Of a stretch of DNA of 64,000 bases, positions 1 to 12,009 are shown one piece after another. The first letter of the stretch is position 1, and each line of letters starts with the position of its first letter. The notes below the pieces were generated by a model. The model worked only from the letters and a program-made list of their open reading frames with translations. It made no database searches and was not told the origin of the DNA. Source of the stretch: Megalonaias nervosa (taxonomy: Eukaryota > Mollusca > Bivalvia > Unionida > Unionidae); NCBI GenBank assembly GCA_016617855.1, contig JAECUM010006789.1:34865-98864 (forward strand), given 5' to 3'. The translations under genes and the position numbers were made by a program.

Positions 1-650
1 ATTTTTTTTTTAAATTAACAAAAATGATGCAAGATGTTGAGAAATCATGTGCAATTAACTTGCCATAAATCAGCTTCAAAAATTTCTGTCATAATTCTGA
101 TGTGAGCTCGATAATTATGTTACAGTGAAAATATTAATTCACCAACAAGCACTTTTCTGAATGTATCTGACCAAAGGAATCAGTAATTTTAAACCTCAGG
201 AAATCTGAGGATATTTAAAATGCTCATTAAGGTTATGTTTTATGGAGTTGCAACAGTCAAGTTGTCCATACTTTTAGTACAGCACTAGAAAATGAACATC
301 AAACCTATAATGTTTTCATGGTTTCAGGAAGCATCCATACTTAGCATGATATAAATTCCATGGTTTTGACTTGCGTCCATACTTAGCATTACACAAAATC
401 CGTTTTTCAAATAGTAACATACTCCTGTCATTTCACAAGCAATCATTCTATTAAGTACTTATTTTTAGTAACATATTTATAGTGCACAGCATAAGCCAAT
501 TAACATGAACTGTTTTCAACTTGTACTGACATCAATAGAAAAATAAAAAAATCAGAAAACAGTTGATAACAGACCATTAATGAAGGCAAACAATGGCTAC
601 AGCCTTACTCCAAGTTCATAGTGCTACAAAACACTTGAGTAAGAAGAGGC
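1..650. other. AT-rich non-coding stretch
   Basis: No credible exon, RNA gene or element end was seen. Two short, loosely similar segments containing the words 'gtccatact' and 'catacttagcat' lie at about 265-390. Confidence 0.6.
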
Positions 651-651
651 A

Positions 652-1028
652 ACATATGGATGTCATCATGCTATAATAATCACATCACAACATATGGATG
701 ACGTCATACTATAATAATCACATCACAACATATGGATGATGTCATACTATAATAATCACATCACAATATATGGATGATGTCATACTATAATAATCACATC
801 ACAACATATGGATGATGTCATACTATAACAATCACATCACAACATATGGATGATGTCATACTCTAACAATCACATCACAACATATGGATGATGTCATACT
901 ATAATAATCACATCACAACATATGGATGATGTCATACTATAACAATCACATCACAACATATGGATGTCATCATACTATAATAATCACATCACAACATATG
1001 GATGATGTCATACTATAATAATCACATC
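652..1028. repeat. 38-bp minisatellite, about 10 copies
   Basis: The unit runs acatatggatgatgtcata followed by ctataataatcacatcaca (38 bp) and is repeated about 9.9 times with few substitutions. Most differences are tcatcatg/gatgtcat swaps and taataa/taacaa changes. Each unit carries the palindrome CATATG. The low divergence suggests recent expansion or homogenisation. No coding role is visible. Confidence 0.95.
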
Positions 1029-2080
1029 ATTTCCAGCTGTTGAAGAAGTGTTGATTTTACAAAACCAGAGATCCTTAGTACAATTAAATTTTAACGATGA
1101 ATCTCAACATTGATGATGATGATAATGCCACTGGAAAATTGAGATCGATATCTTACGTCTGCTCACGAAAGGGAGACAAGTGGTGCAATGATGGATGATC
1201 ATTAGGTTTATTTAACACAAGCCAAAAGGTTCAAACTAGCTACTGTTATGGGCAAGAAAAACCTAACAATGGATGACTCTGAACCCAATTAAATAATTAA
1301 ATTTTCATAACCTATTTATAGCAATAAAACAGGTTTCAAACAAATTGTTACAGAGATAGAGTCACGAGAACATTTACCATTGCTCTAGATGCCCCTCCTA
1401 CTTGTCAGGCACATAAAATGTACTGAATGTAACTGACTTACTGGATGGTCCAGTCGTAACAACCACTTGATGAAGCTCCATAGGAGGGAAAGGAATGCAA
1501 AAATGTGGGTCTGTTTGAGTGGATGACATGAAGAGAAGAAGAATTAACTGACCTGAGCCTCCCTTCACCAATTCACTCTAACCCATGCTAAATGTTTCAG
1601 TCCAGACCAGTGAGGACCCTACCATAAAATCTGTTCCTGAATCTAAACTCCAATGAACAACCAAGTAAAATCTTCATCAGAATCTAAAATTTACACAATA
1701 TAAGAATGTATTTAATTTTATACATCACTCAGATCTTATGACAATGTATCAAAATTAAATGTAAATTATACTGGATTCTGCAGTATACATTTTGTGAAGG
1801 GATCTCATCATTGGTCTGGAAAGAGCAGTACACCAAATAAAAATTTATTTAAAAAATAATTAAAAAGTAGCCAAGTACATGTATACTGAAAAAACTGATT
1901 CTACTTCTATAATGATGTCACAATTAATATGGTATCTTGTAACTCGTATTTGGTACATTTGACTCATTCCCAGTCTTTTCAAAGGAACACGGTCAAGACA
2001 GTGGTAAATACCAATTTACATATTTTGAATTAGATATGAAAACTGCAAGTAGGTATTTACTCTGATAGGGCAGCCTATAT
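1029..2080. other. Non-coding stretch
   Basis: Apart from a short GAT-rich run near 1110-1125, I see no gene, element end or repeat array here. Confidence 0.55.
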
Positions 2081-2275
2081 TACCATATGTACTTGCTTAT
2101 AAGTCAAGTCCAATTACAAACTGCCGTGCATAATACACTAGCAGATCTAGGTCTGTACAGTTTGCTAGGAGTAATCAGTAGAATAAACAACATATTCCTG
2201 CTCTTCAGGTGCATTTTCCTATAGCAGATCAGGATCTTTGTTACCTGCAGTTTTACTCAACAAGTACATATGGTA
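2081..2275. mobile_element. MITE (family M1), TA-flanked, 15-bp perfect inverted ends
   Basis: The element begins TACCATATGTACTTG and ends CAAGTACATATGGTA, an exact 15-bp inverted match whose outer TA is best read as the target duplication. That is the signature of a Tc1/mariner-superfamily non-autonomous element. The interior holds paired, imperfectly self-complementary 'cagatctaggtctgtacag' and 'gcagatcaggatct' motifs. Related copies, recognised by the same ends (acttgcttataagtcaag) and the hairpin core 'gacccagatctgcc', lie near 20.2, 38.2, 51.1 and 51.3 kb. It has no coding capacity. The superfamily assignment is inference from the TA flank. Confidence 0.8.
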
Positions 2276-3390
2276 CATCAACAAATCATATGGCAATGAA
2301 ACACACAGGGGGGCATTTTGAAAATGAACATTCTGAGAAATTGCCAACTCATACTGCAATATAGCAAAGCTCTCATCTAAGCACTTCAAACAACAGCTCT
2401 TCAGAACAAATATTTAAGCGTCTTATTTTGGTAACGTCGTATTTTATAATTATCCTAACATGCAGTCTATTAAAAAATGTTCATGAATTTAGCCACAAAA
2501 TTTTTAGCCACAGTTTATCCGCCTTAATAGCAACTATTTCCTGAAAAAAGCAAATCTTTAGGGCACTAGTAACCTGAAATAATACTATATTTGCACAACT
2601 TTAATGATGCAAACCATAATGATAAAAATTAGTAAAATAAAAATGGAAACCTCAGTACACAGCAGAGGAAAATAGAGAAAATATGTAAGAACTTGTGATC
2701 TTTTTTTCCAAAGAAAGTAAAATTTAAAGCTAGAGGCAAATGCAGTAACTTTCAGTCGTTCCTCACCAAATTTAAAAATTTCAAGGATTAAAAGCACAAA
2801 GCAAGAGATTGCAAGCAAGATGCACTTTCACCTGTCTCCTCTCTCTATGTTTTATCTGTAGAGGTTATACTAAATGGGTGGGATATTACAATTAATATCA
2901 TATGAAGAAAAAAACCCAACTTATTTTAAAATAATGAAATTCACAAATTGTTGCTGTGTCATATAAGACCTAAACATGAGATATTCATATTCATAAGCAA
3001 ATCTTTTTACATTTTTTCACTTTTACCTTACTTGTTTTCCATCTCTAAAAGAATTTAATTTTTAAGTTAGGACAGTTATTATCAACTAAAGAGGACTTGA
3101 GGGGACTGTACTGCATTAATATTTGAAAGCTGCACAATCTGCGGTGCCTGCTCTTCATCTCAAATAAATATCTTTGATTGAGTCAACTCCACTTATCAAC
3201 CATCATAGTACAGAAAAATAATTTCTTTACCATCATCCTTTGTTCCGTTTAACTGATGATCTAGGAGTGCAGTTCTGGCAAACCTATTTTTAAAATAAAA
3301 ATGTCCACTAGTGCATCACCAAAGGCATCACTCCCTACAATGTTTCCAACATTGCCTTAAATGGACAAAATTCTGCTGGACAACCAAATT
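2276..3390. other. Non-coding stretch
   Basis: AT-rich sequence with no supported gene. A short acceptor/donor-like pair near 3015-3050 on the minus strand is too weak to call. Confidence 0.5.
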
Positions 3391-4450
3391 TGGAGAAAGA
3401 TGTGCAATCAGGGGCCATAACTCTTCTAAGTAATGAATTAGAACGCAAGAAATCTAACTAATTCTAAAGTCTTAACAATATAAAGGCACATGATAAATCT
3501 GCCAGATATGCAATATTCCCTTGTGAAGTTAATCTCTAGAAAGCAAAGTTAAGACAACAGCAGTCATCATCCGTAACTCTTAACACGATAATTTCAGACA
3601 GGTTAAACTTAAGGTCTCATCAGTATAAAACCACATGAAAAATTTGGTTGAATGCAAGAATGTTAAGTAAAGGTAAGCTGTGGAAACCAAATAAGAATGA
3701 GGATATGCAACCTTGGGACATAACTTCTGTCAGTGATGTCATGGAATGGTGGAATCAAACTCAACCAATGTCTTATCAGTCTGAAGCAACACACCAAATT
3801 TGGTTGAAATCCAACAAATTATGGTGAAGTCATTTTGTAAAAACCAGATCAGTGCCAAGCAATCAGTGGGTATGTCTATGAGACAATGTTCATACAAAGC
3901 ACATGTAAATCTATGAGACAATATTCATACCAAACCCATGTAAAACACATACAAGTCTATGAGACAATGTTCATAATGATCCCAAGTAAAGCACATGTAA
4001 CTCTAGGACACAATGTTCAAACCAAATCCATATAAGGCACATGCAAGTCTATGCGACAATGTTCATATCATACTGCATCCGAACATACTGAATGGTTCTG
4101 GAGCTATACCAGTTACAAACAACATCTGACAAAGATAAAAAGCAGAGGCACATTTAGGGCTGTAGGACTTGTAAACAACAAATTGCATCAGAATATGCAA
4201 AATGCTTCTTGAACAATGTTGATTAAAGGAATCTGCTACATGTATTACAGCAGTGGTGATGCAAGATTGATGGAAAAAGGGCAATAACTCTGTAAAAATT
4301 GGACTGGAAAAGAGGAAACCTTTAAAAGCCACACCTACATGTAATACACAGCCCATCTACCAAATGACATCCAATTACGTGTAAGGATTGCAGAGCTATG
4401 TTGATTACAAGAAAAGTTAATGGACAGACAGATGAACAAACAGAAAAGTG
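3391..4450 (+). repeat. Dispersed repeat with a degenerate tandem core
   Basis: The stretch is built of phrases such as 'ggggccataactcttct', 'gggacataacttctgtcag' and 'gggcaataactctgt', which are typical of a widespread molluscan dispersed repeat (from general knowledge, not a search). At 3875-4075 a unit of about 50-60 bp containing 'tctatgagacaatgttcat' is repeated about four times with substantial divergence. Open frames inside it look like chance products of the repetition. Confidence 0.55.
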
Positions 4451-5875
4451 AGTATTATAGCACTTCTACATCTCAATGTCTATGCCTACTAATAGAAAAT
4501 TTTAAGTTTGATGCACATCATATAATTTTCACAATTTCTTTTCTTCAAAATTTAGCAAGCATGCACAAAAAGACTACAATTTAAGACTACATACATGCAG
4601 TCACACAGTAATTAACAAATATATTTTGTTATAAAAATATGACACACTTACCAAATTTACATTTAATCCTTTTAATACAACAAATTCTAATCTCCCATTG
4701 CTACCACCCTTGAACAAAGAGTATACCCCTATAGTAATCACATTTGTTTAGTCCCATGTATTAGGTTCAAGAGCAAACTTATCTAAATTTTCACATTTGT
4801 ATTAACTGTGAGGTTTACTCTATATGAAAATCAAAAATACTGTGAACCTGTTTTTATTCATGGCTACTAAATTTTGAAGTTCTCCAATCATGCTTTGAGG
4901 ATCTCATGCTATTTGGATATTTAAAACTTTTAGCAAATCAAAAACTGAGGCTATTTAATTTTGTTGGTATGTTCCCTCTTCTAATCTTTTATAAAACTTC
5001 AGCTCTTCAACATGGGCATTTATTCGAGTTCACTCAATCAATGATACATGACTAAGGCAGCACTGTACTACACCATTACTACACCCACACTCATATTTGT
5101 CTTTTAAAAAAAATGCCCAAGCTCCAAAGACATACCTGTTCACTTTTGTCCAAATAGGCATCCTTCAATAACAAGCAACTCAATTTTACAATCAGCAAAT
5201 AAAAATTCAACATATTTGAAGCAGACAGACACGAAAAATATCAGCTGTTATTGCATTTAAAGAGTCAACTGAAAATAAATAAATCTGAAATCTACTTTGT
5301 AGCCAATAAAAATTAAAGTTTTTGGGGTGGGGTATGACTAAATTTAATTATGTAATACTTTCCTGCTATTATTACATTACTTTCCTTTTCCGGTACACCA
5401 GGTACCCAGTCTAAGCTATATATTTGCTCCTGCCATTAGTAATTGGAGACCAAGAAGAGAAAAGGATATGATCCCAGTCTGATTCCTTTTGACTTTGACT
5501 GAAACTACAGGACATCAGAGCAGGATGGGAGGAGAGAATATTTGCAACAGTGGCAGGTAAATACAACATAATTACAATTTGTTTCACAAGTCAAAAATAT
5601 CTTTTAATAGGAGTAATACATTACCTGCTATTACTGCATATCAGAAGTAACCAGTTAGGAGGGAGGCTGATGGACCCAACACAAAAAATTGCTTTAAGAA
5701 AACAAATCTCTTACCCTCATGATAACAGTGTTCACTACTGTAAGCCAACAGATGGCTAAGGACGAAAAAGTAGTATGAAAAGGCCAGAAGACTTTTATCA
5801 TACTGTCAACCAAAGAGGAGTGAGTCAAGTAGGCCCAATATGCAGCAAAAAGCACTTATCTTATGGGTTTAATTT
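4451..5875. other. Non-coding stretch
   Basis: No exon, transposon end or array was recognised. The region from about 5330 is slightly richer in GC and could belong to the 3' flank of the decayed DIRS-like element that follows, but no motif proves that. Confidence 0.45.
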
Positions 5876-5879
5876 TTCA

Positions 5880-8010
5880 TGAAATAAAGGTCCCTTTCAG
5901 TGAGGGAAATTCTCTTGCTAGTGAAGGCAATCCACCTGGCAATGGTGGCTGCCAAAATAATAGGAACCACTGAAAGGTAGAATGATATGATTTCAACCTT
6001 TCCTTATCCCTTAAGAGCAAGCCAAATAAAACGTTAAGGTCCTATCTGGGCAATGGATGATGTCTTGATTGTTGTCAGCACAGCTATGACTGAAACTGGG
6101 AATCTCAACAGAAAATGGAGCTCCTGGCTCGAAGCCAGCAATCCTGGTAGGCAAAATGAGAAACCAAATTATAGTTTCCACTGAACTGTAAATAAGCCTT
6201 TTCCACTGCTAAGATATGTAGCTCAGTCTTTGTCCTCACTGACACTAAGGAGACAAGATCATCTTCAGAGTAAGGTCTGAAACGTTCATAAGGGGGTATA
6301 GATAATTCTTAAAGAACACATGAAAAGTTCCATCTATGCATTACTAATGATTAGTGTGCAAAATACCAGTCTCTGAGCTCAAAACTACCTGACAAGATCA
6401 GAACAATGAAGGCCTGACCCTACTGGCAGAAACCTTAGAGAACTTAAGAGTGTTGGAAAGGGCTCCCTTATAGCCCATAATAGTCGAAACAGCATATTCT
6501 CTTTCCTCAAAAAGAAGGAAGTTTGCAACTGCATTTAAAGAGCAACAGCTAGGATCAATGCATTTCCTACTGCACCAGTTAAACGAGATTCTTCAGTTTG
6601 CACCATAAACTTTGGAAGCTGCTTGCCTTCTAACCTGGCTGATGCAACTGCCATCCTTGCTCAAAACTGGTTTTGGAGGATCATTTGAGATGAGCCCAAT
6701 GTGAAGGTGGAAAATCTGTGAAATAATGTGTAGGAGGTAATCTTTGGTAATTTTTGGGGCTTACCTACAAGTAGATTACTGAACCATGACTGCTAGGGCC
6801 ACAGATGGAGCTATCAGAATGAGCCAAGATGCAGAGAGGCTGACTTGGTGGAAAACCTACAGAATTATTTTGAAAGGTAAGAATGATGAAAGCATCCACT
6901 CCTAGGCCTTCGGACATCATATAGAAATGGAGCTTTAGTTCAGCTTCATAGTGAACAAGTCCACTAATCGTTTCCTGCACAGTTAAAAAAAAATTTCTCC
7001 TACTGTCTGATGCAGAACCCAATTCACAACTATCACATGGCCTGGTCCCAATGGCTGTCTGCTAGGATATCCAATTCGCTTGGAATATGGCAGACTCTAA
7101 AACTGATCTCCAAGACTGCCCATCAGAGGCTTCCATGTAAACAGAAGTGTGTATACCTCCTTGATGTGTTCTGTGGCTTCTGTAACACAACAACAACTTA
7201 TGAGATGGGCATCCCCCATAAAGCAAGGAACAAGCATTAATTTTGGGGTTGTTTATATGAAAATCACTTCTTTCCAAGACCAAAGCTCCTTAAGAAGAAC
7301 TCACTCTGACTCCAGATAAGCAGTCCATCCAGAATCTGATGTATCTGTATATAGAGAGAGTGGAGTTCATGGCTCTGAACCAGAATTCCAGTCAGAAACC
7401 AATGCCGATCTAGCCACCAACTCAAGTGGTTATGAAAAAAATTGGATCCTATAATAATTCAAGTTGCTATTGGGTCCTTGTGCAGTTTCCATTTTGCTGC
7501 ATGCAGGAACTGGAGCGAGTGCAAGTGAAATCTTCTATGGAAACTAGATCCACAGCAGAGTTCCTTGGAGAGAGTGGTAAAGCAAGCTGGCCATAGGACA
7601 CACTGTAAGGGACAGAATCTGAGTTGTCCTGTCTTGGTGGAATGTGAACCCTCCTTTGATCGGTGAGGAAAATCATCCCCACATACATAAAGTCCTGAGA
7701 AAGGATGAGATCAGTCAAGGATGGAGATAAAACCCCTGATAAGTCAACATCAACCAACAGTGGGATAGTTCCTTCATGTGAGTATCTCTGAGGGTGCTGT
7801 GCATTAACCTTCTATGGAACATCACAAACCCAAATGTCTTGACAGTCTTGGATGAGAGTGGCAATCTAGCTCCATTTGCTGAAGAAAGCCAGAGGTGACT
7901 GAGCATTTTCCCAGCCTGTCACCCCCACAGCACCTGGAAACGAAGGCAGGAACATCCATGACAGCAAGGTGGTGGGATTGAAGGGGGTGGGGGAGAAAAA
8001 GAAGACTCAT
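5880..8010 (-). pseudogene. Decayed DIRS-like retrotransposon (RT, RNase H and probable tyrosine recombinase)
   Basis: Read on the minus strand with frequent stops and frameshifts, this region gives, in order, the characteristic blocks of a DIRS-type polyprotein. First comes an RT C-terminal part (LMHSTLRDTHMKEL, then SQDFMYVGMIFLTDQ at about 7705-7660). Next is a connection segment with DLVSIEDF near 7540 where the family usually has DLVPLGRL. Then RNase H begins LYTDTSDSGWTAYL at about 7350-7310, followed by FHINNPK and a residue stretch like LADSHW near 7040. Beyond about 6600, NWCSRKCIDPS and VRTKTELHILAVEK (about 6250-6200) resemble the tyrosine-recombinase domain that separates DIRS elements from Ty3/Gypsy. 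The expected YLDDWL catalytic box has decayed. A further GC-rich block up to about 8540 may be the 5' part of the same element. Terminal repeats were not found. Retroelement identity is fairly secure; the recombinase and therefore the DIRS label are less so. Confidence 0.7.
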
Positions 8011-8540
8011 TATCTGGTATTAGGGTTTCCCAAATCCCTTAAGATTAAATAGGAACATATGGAAGGGATGCTGATCTAATCACCTTCTCCAGACAGGCAA
8101 GCAAAACCAAACATCTTATTCACATTGCAACTGCATGGTAATATAGTGATGGGTAGGTGGGAATATCGACCCAATCACTGTTCCCAGAGTGATGACTTGA
8201 ACCTAGTGTCAGTTTGCTCAAAGGGTCGGGCCCAGTGTCTGGTGACCAGTGCCCTGAAACCAGTGCCCAGCACTGGTCCAAGAATGGTCCAGCAAACAGG
8301 CACAACTCAGATCTATCAGAGTGAGATTGCTGCTCTTTTCTTTCATTGGGACATGAAGTCTACCTCAGGAGGGTGCTGCTCCTCCCTGCTGGGAAGATGC
8401 GACTCCAATGAATTTTTGCTCTCTTGCAAGGGGCCAAGGATCTATCCTTCACTGGCACTGATGGCATCAGACCAAGAGTCTGGGATCCTTGGCTATGTAG
8501 TGATCTTCAAACCATGTAGATCACTCTTTGTTTTTTCTCC
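8011..8540. other. GC-richer block, possibly the 5' part of the DIRS-like element
   Basis: The sequence is richer in GC than its surroundings and has a long open frame on the plus strand that runs into the adjacent SINE, which argues against a real gene. On the minus strand it directly precedes the RT remnant, so an eroded gag-like region is the most economical explanation. No diagnostic motif was seen. Confidence 0.35.
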
Positions 8541-8822
8541 ACAGGTTCAAACCCCAGCTGAGTCATACCAAAGATTTATAAAAAAGGTACCAGCAGCTGT
8601 CTCTCTTTGCACTCAGCATTAAGAGGTTAGTGTTAGGACTGGTCAGCCTGGTGTCAGGATAATGTGACTGGGTGGGACATGATCCTACATATCTGCAGCA
8701 TGATGCCTCAGTGCAAGACAACACTATTAAGTGCCACACTGCAGACATCATAGCATTGTGACTGAAAAATTGTTAAAGCTACATTAAAAATCTAAATCAC
8801 ACACACGCACACGCACACACAT
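8541..8822 (+). mobile_element. SINE-A copy 1 (5'-truncated tRNA-derived SINE)
   Basis: The copy starts at a B-box (ggttcaaaccc, 8544-8554) and continues into the body shared with 45.8 and 63.1 kb: 'gagtcataccaaagat', 'taagaggttagtgttagg', 'gtgactgggtgggacatg', 'gccacactgcagacatcat', then 'gttaaagctac' and an ACACAC tail. The A-box half of the tRNA-like head is missing. The central body resembles conserved domains of molluscan SINE superfamilies (V-, Meta- or CORE-type), but which one cannot be decided by eye. Confidence 0.85.
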
Positions 8823-9942
8823 CATTTAGCTATTAATTCTACCCAAGCCTTAAATCGATATGTTGTGATATAAGGATAGTGGGAAACAAAGGCATTAAGT
8901 ATACAAAGATTAGTATTATTGCAAATGAAGAAAGAATAATAAATTATACTAACATATGAAAATGAGATTCAATACTTATATTCAAATTGAATCTTCAATG
9001 AAGTGAAACAGTTGTTGAAAAATTAAAATCCTTGTGAGAGAATGTCTTCTCCATGCACACTTAATCCCACTGAACAGCATTACTGTAAAATACCATTGCA
9101 TGAATCAATTAATAATCATCCACTGAAATACTAGGTATATATGCTAATCACTGCAAAGTAATGAAGCTTTGAACATCATGTCAATAAAGCTTGGCTGGTA
9201 CACACAAATATTTGTTAGTTAGATAATCCTGAAATTGTAGAATTAAACAAGTCTAACATTCTCAGTGCCACAGATAATTAGGTCTATCTTTCATGCATTT
9301 CCACATGAGCCCCCAATTATCCACTCATCTGCTTAACTGATGAAATTTTAAGTAAAGTCAAGTGGTTGGAGTTGGGTTGTACATGTAGCAGGCTCAAACC
9401 AGTGATTCTATTGTTTGTTACATTTAGTCTGCATCTTTGAACTTTGATGGGCTCTGAACACATCAAATGTTGACATTGCTTCCTAACTGCATTAAGCATG
9501 GGGCAGCTGGTCACATGTTTGATTCACATGTGGAATGATGACATAATCCAAGCTGACAGGATCTAAATTGAATTTTACATTCATAGTTCAATGGTCACCA
9601 GAAAATAATTTTTGGTGCAACTTTATGGACAGTGTTTTAAGAACAAGATCATACAGTTCAGTGTTGCTGGTGCACAGGCTTCCTCTGATGTTGCATTTTA
9701 AGTAATTGATCTTGACAAGTGTTTGATTTGTGCTACTGATGGTAGTATTGTTTTAACCATTAAAAGCAACCGCCATTTGTTGACAGTATAGCTATGCAAA
9801 CTTTGACAGACAAAATCATGGATTTAAATATGTCCATTTTGTAAAACCAAGAAAATTGACACTAAAAAAATTAATGACACTATAGTATTCTCTAAATAAG
9901 AAATAAAAAGAAAACCAGGAACTAAAGGGTAAAAATACTTAC
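8823..9942. other. Non-coding stretch
   Basis: Probable intron. Nothing is recognisable beyond AT-rich sequence and a few short repeats. A palindromic-looking 'catgtttgattcacatg' at about 9515 is probably chance. Confidence 0.5.
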
Positions 9943-9991
9943 CTGAACTGCTGCTAATATGAAGGTGAACAATTAACAGAAGCACTTCCTG
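9943..9991 (-). CDS. Candidate fifth exon of the unknown minus-strand gene
   Basis: A strong minus-strand donor (cag|gtaagt, exon end at 9943) lies 1.3 kb downstream of the exon at 11301-11369. Two acceptors are possible. One after 'cttacatag' gives 49 nt (9943-9991) that is open in the phase required by the previous exon. The other, after 'cttcatattag', gives an 11-nt microexon (9943-9953), also in phase and adding QQF to the preceding IVQLVQ. Neither has strong coding character on its own, so only the donor is convincing. Confidence 0.3.
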
Positions 9992-9999
9992 CTATGTAA

Positions 10000-11300
10000 G
10001 GTGCAGCAAACACTTCAAAATTATCAAAAGATACATAAAACCACAGAAATAATACAAGGACTGGGGAGAAAAACTCTCAGTCAGCATGAAACAACTATGT
10101 GTTTGTCCAAACAACATTTAAAATGGCAATAATGGCAAATTCTATAAGCAAGTGGCACAAGTGTTATGCGATGAAGTCCAAGAAAAAACAAGGATGGCAT
10201 TCAATATATTGGCTATAAACAGTGGAATCAGATTGAGATCATGTTCTTTTCAACTCTGTCATCCAGTTATAAACTAGATCTGTCATCCAGTTATAAACTA
10301 GAGTAGTTTAGTTTCAACAGTGGATCGGCATCCCAGAAAAGGGAAACAATATAACAGTAACATGCAATGTATTAACAGTATTAAAATAACAATTTCCATT
10401 TTCTACAAAAGAAATTACAAAACTATAACATAAATTAATAAATTAAAAAATATGCAGACAATAACAAGTCAGCAATCACTGTAAGATAATGATTCATAGA
10501 AAATATTATTCTTGCAAGGCATTTAAAAGAAAGGGAGGTAACTACCCTTTGCTAACCTGTTAAGAAGTAGACTTTCCATGTGCGTGCAAATATTTATCCT
10601 TGAAAATGATAATTATAAAAAAATATCACATTCTATCAAAAGTATGTGTAAAATACCATCAATGTACATAATTTCTACACTATAGCATGAACTTAAAAGA
10701 AGAGTTTCCTCAAGACATAAACTCATGTCAAGCACATGCAAAGAAAGACTGAACAATAAATGACTACAATTTTTAAATGATCCCTGCTGAACCAATAGAC
10801 GATGGTTTCCTCAAATGGAAAAACAAGTTATTTGAGGTAATATATTATAACCCTGAAACCTTGCAAACATATTTTGCTTTCTACTTCAGATGCTTACGCT
10901 ATGCAAAAATTTAAAACTGTTAAGAAAATTCCAAATTTATTTTCCCATTCAAAACGAAATTTTCAAAAGAATTTAAATTCTGAAGACCTGATATAAGAAT
11001 ACAAACTTGAGATGGACAGTACTTAAACAAAGTCAAAGTTTAATACAGCCAATGACACATTTGAATACAGCCAATGAGGTAAGTGATTTTTGATATTAAC
11101 TTTTTGTACAGGACCTTAATATTGTTGGCATCTCTTAACACAATTTCTGCCACTACCACCACCAGAAAAGTTAAACCTATGTCTTGCAATTCACATGCAA
11201 GTCCGAAATGGCACTAAAATATACCAAGGTACAACATTTACTGGTATGAGTGTGGAGGGAAGACCAAACACAACTAGGTGGGCCTCCAGAAAGGACCTAC
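10000..11300. other. Probable intron
   Basis: AT-rich sequence. A 24-bp direct repeat (tctgtcatccagttataaac and following bases, 10256-10305) is the only internal structure seen. Confidence 0.5.
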
Positions 11301-11369
11301 CTGAACTAGCTGAACAATAGCAGCATCCTTGTTATTATCACCAGATTTTACTGAGATCGTCTTATCATT
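11301..11369 (-). CDS. Exon D of an unrecognised minus-strand gene (23 codons)
   Basis: On the minus strand the sequence reads tttggtttatttcag|AATGATAAG...GTTCAG|gtaggt. This is a textbook polypyrimidine tract and acceptor, a 69-nt open block that starts and ends in phase 0, and a strong donor. It encodes NDKTISVKSGDN followed by NKDAAIVQLVQ. The end could form a short amphipathic helix, while the first part is polar and probably disordered. The upstream exon at 16729-16806 also ends in phase 0, so the two can be joined directly. I do not recognise the protein. Without transcript data other exons may intervene. Confidence 0.6.
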
Positions 11370-12005
11370 CTGAAATAAACCAAAAGAATAGTATGGGTAA
11401 AATCTAAAGTAATACTGTAAATGTTAATATCCGATGATAAGCAGCTCATAATCACATGATAAACTGTAATTAGCCATCATTAAATGCTATAATATTACTG
11501 ATATGTACATATATTTCAAAAACAGATTATTCAGTGTGGCCGTAAATATCTCTTATATAACAAAGTTCGAAATTTTCCTCCTGTTGTCATTCACTTTGTA
11601 TTTTGTGTTTGAATGCTTTCAATAAAAGCCTCTGCAAAGATAATATATTTTCATTTATTCCTTTCTTGTTCATCAGGAATGAACAATACATTACACTGAA
11701 ATGTTAGAGGGTGTGCACCAGTTGTGGCAACAAACTGATTACCTCACAATGATTAATTATTCTTGATTCTATGAAATGTTTTCTTAATGATTAGAGTAAA
11801 ATGAAACACTAAATTTAAGGAAATTTTGTTTATCTGCAGCCTACAAATATTTTTCTACACAAAACCTGGCAAACAATCATGTGGTAACTGGATGCATGCA
11901 ACAACTGATGCACATTCTCTACAAAGGACATTTAATTTGCACGGCAGCTGATTCTAGTTCATATTATGAAATGACGAATAGGACACAAGTATTCCCAGCA
12001 ATAAG
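11370..12005. other. Probable intron
   Basis: No element or array was recognised before the 60-bp tandem array. Confidence 0.5.
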
Positions 12006-12009
12006 CCTG

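Noticed and set aside
652..1028. Regular 38-bp repeats considered as a CRISPR array
   Set aside because: Units are contiguous with no unique spacers, and the genome is eukaryotic in character.
8125..8622. 165-codon plus-strand open frame
   Set aside because: It runs from a possible retroelement remnant straight into the SINE-A body and shows no recognisable domain.
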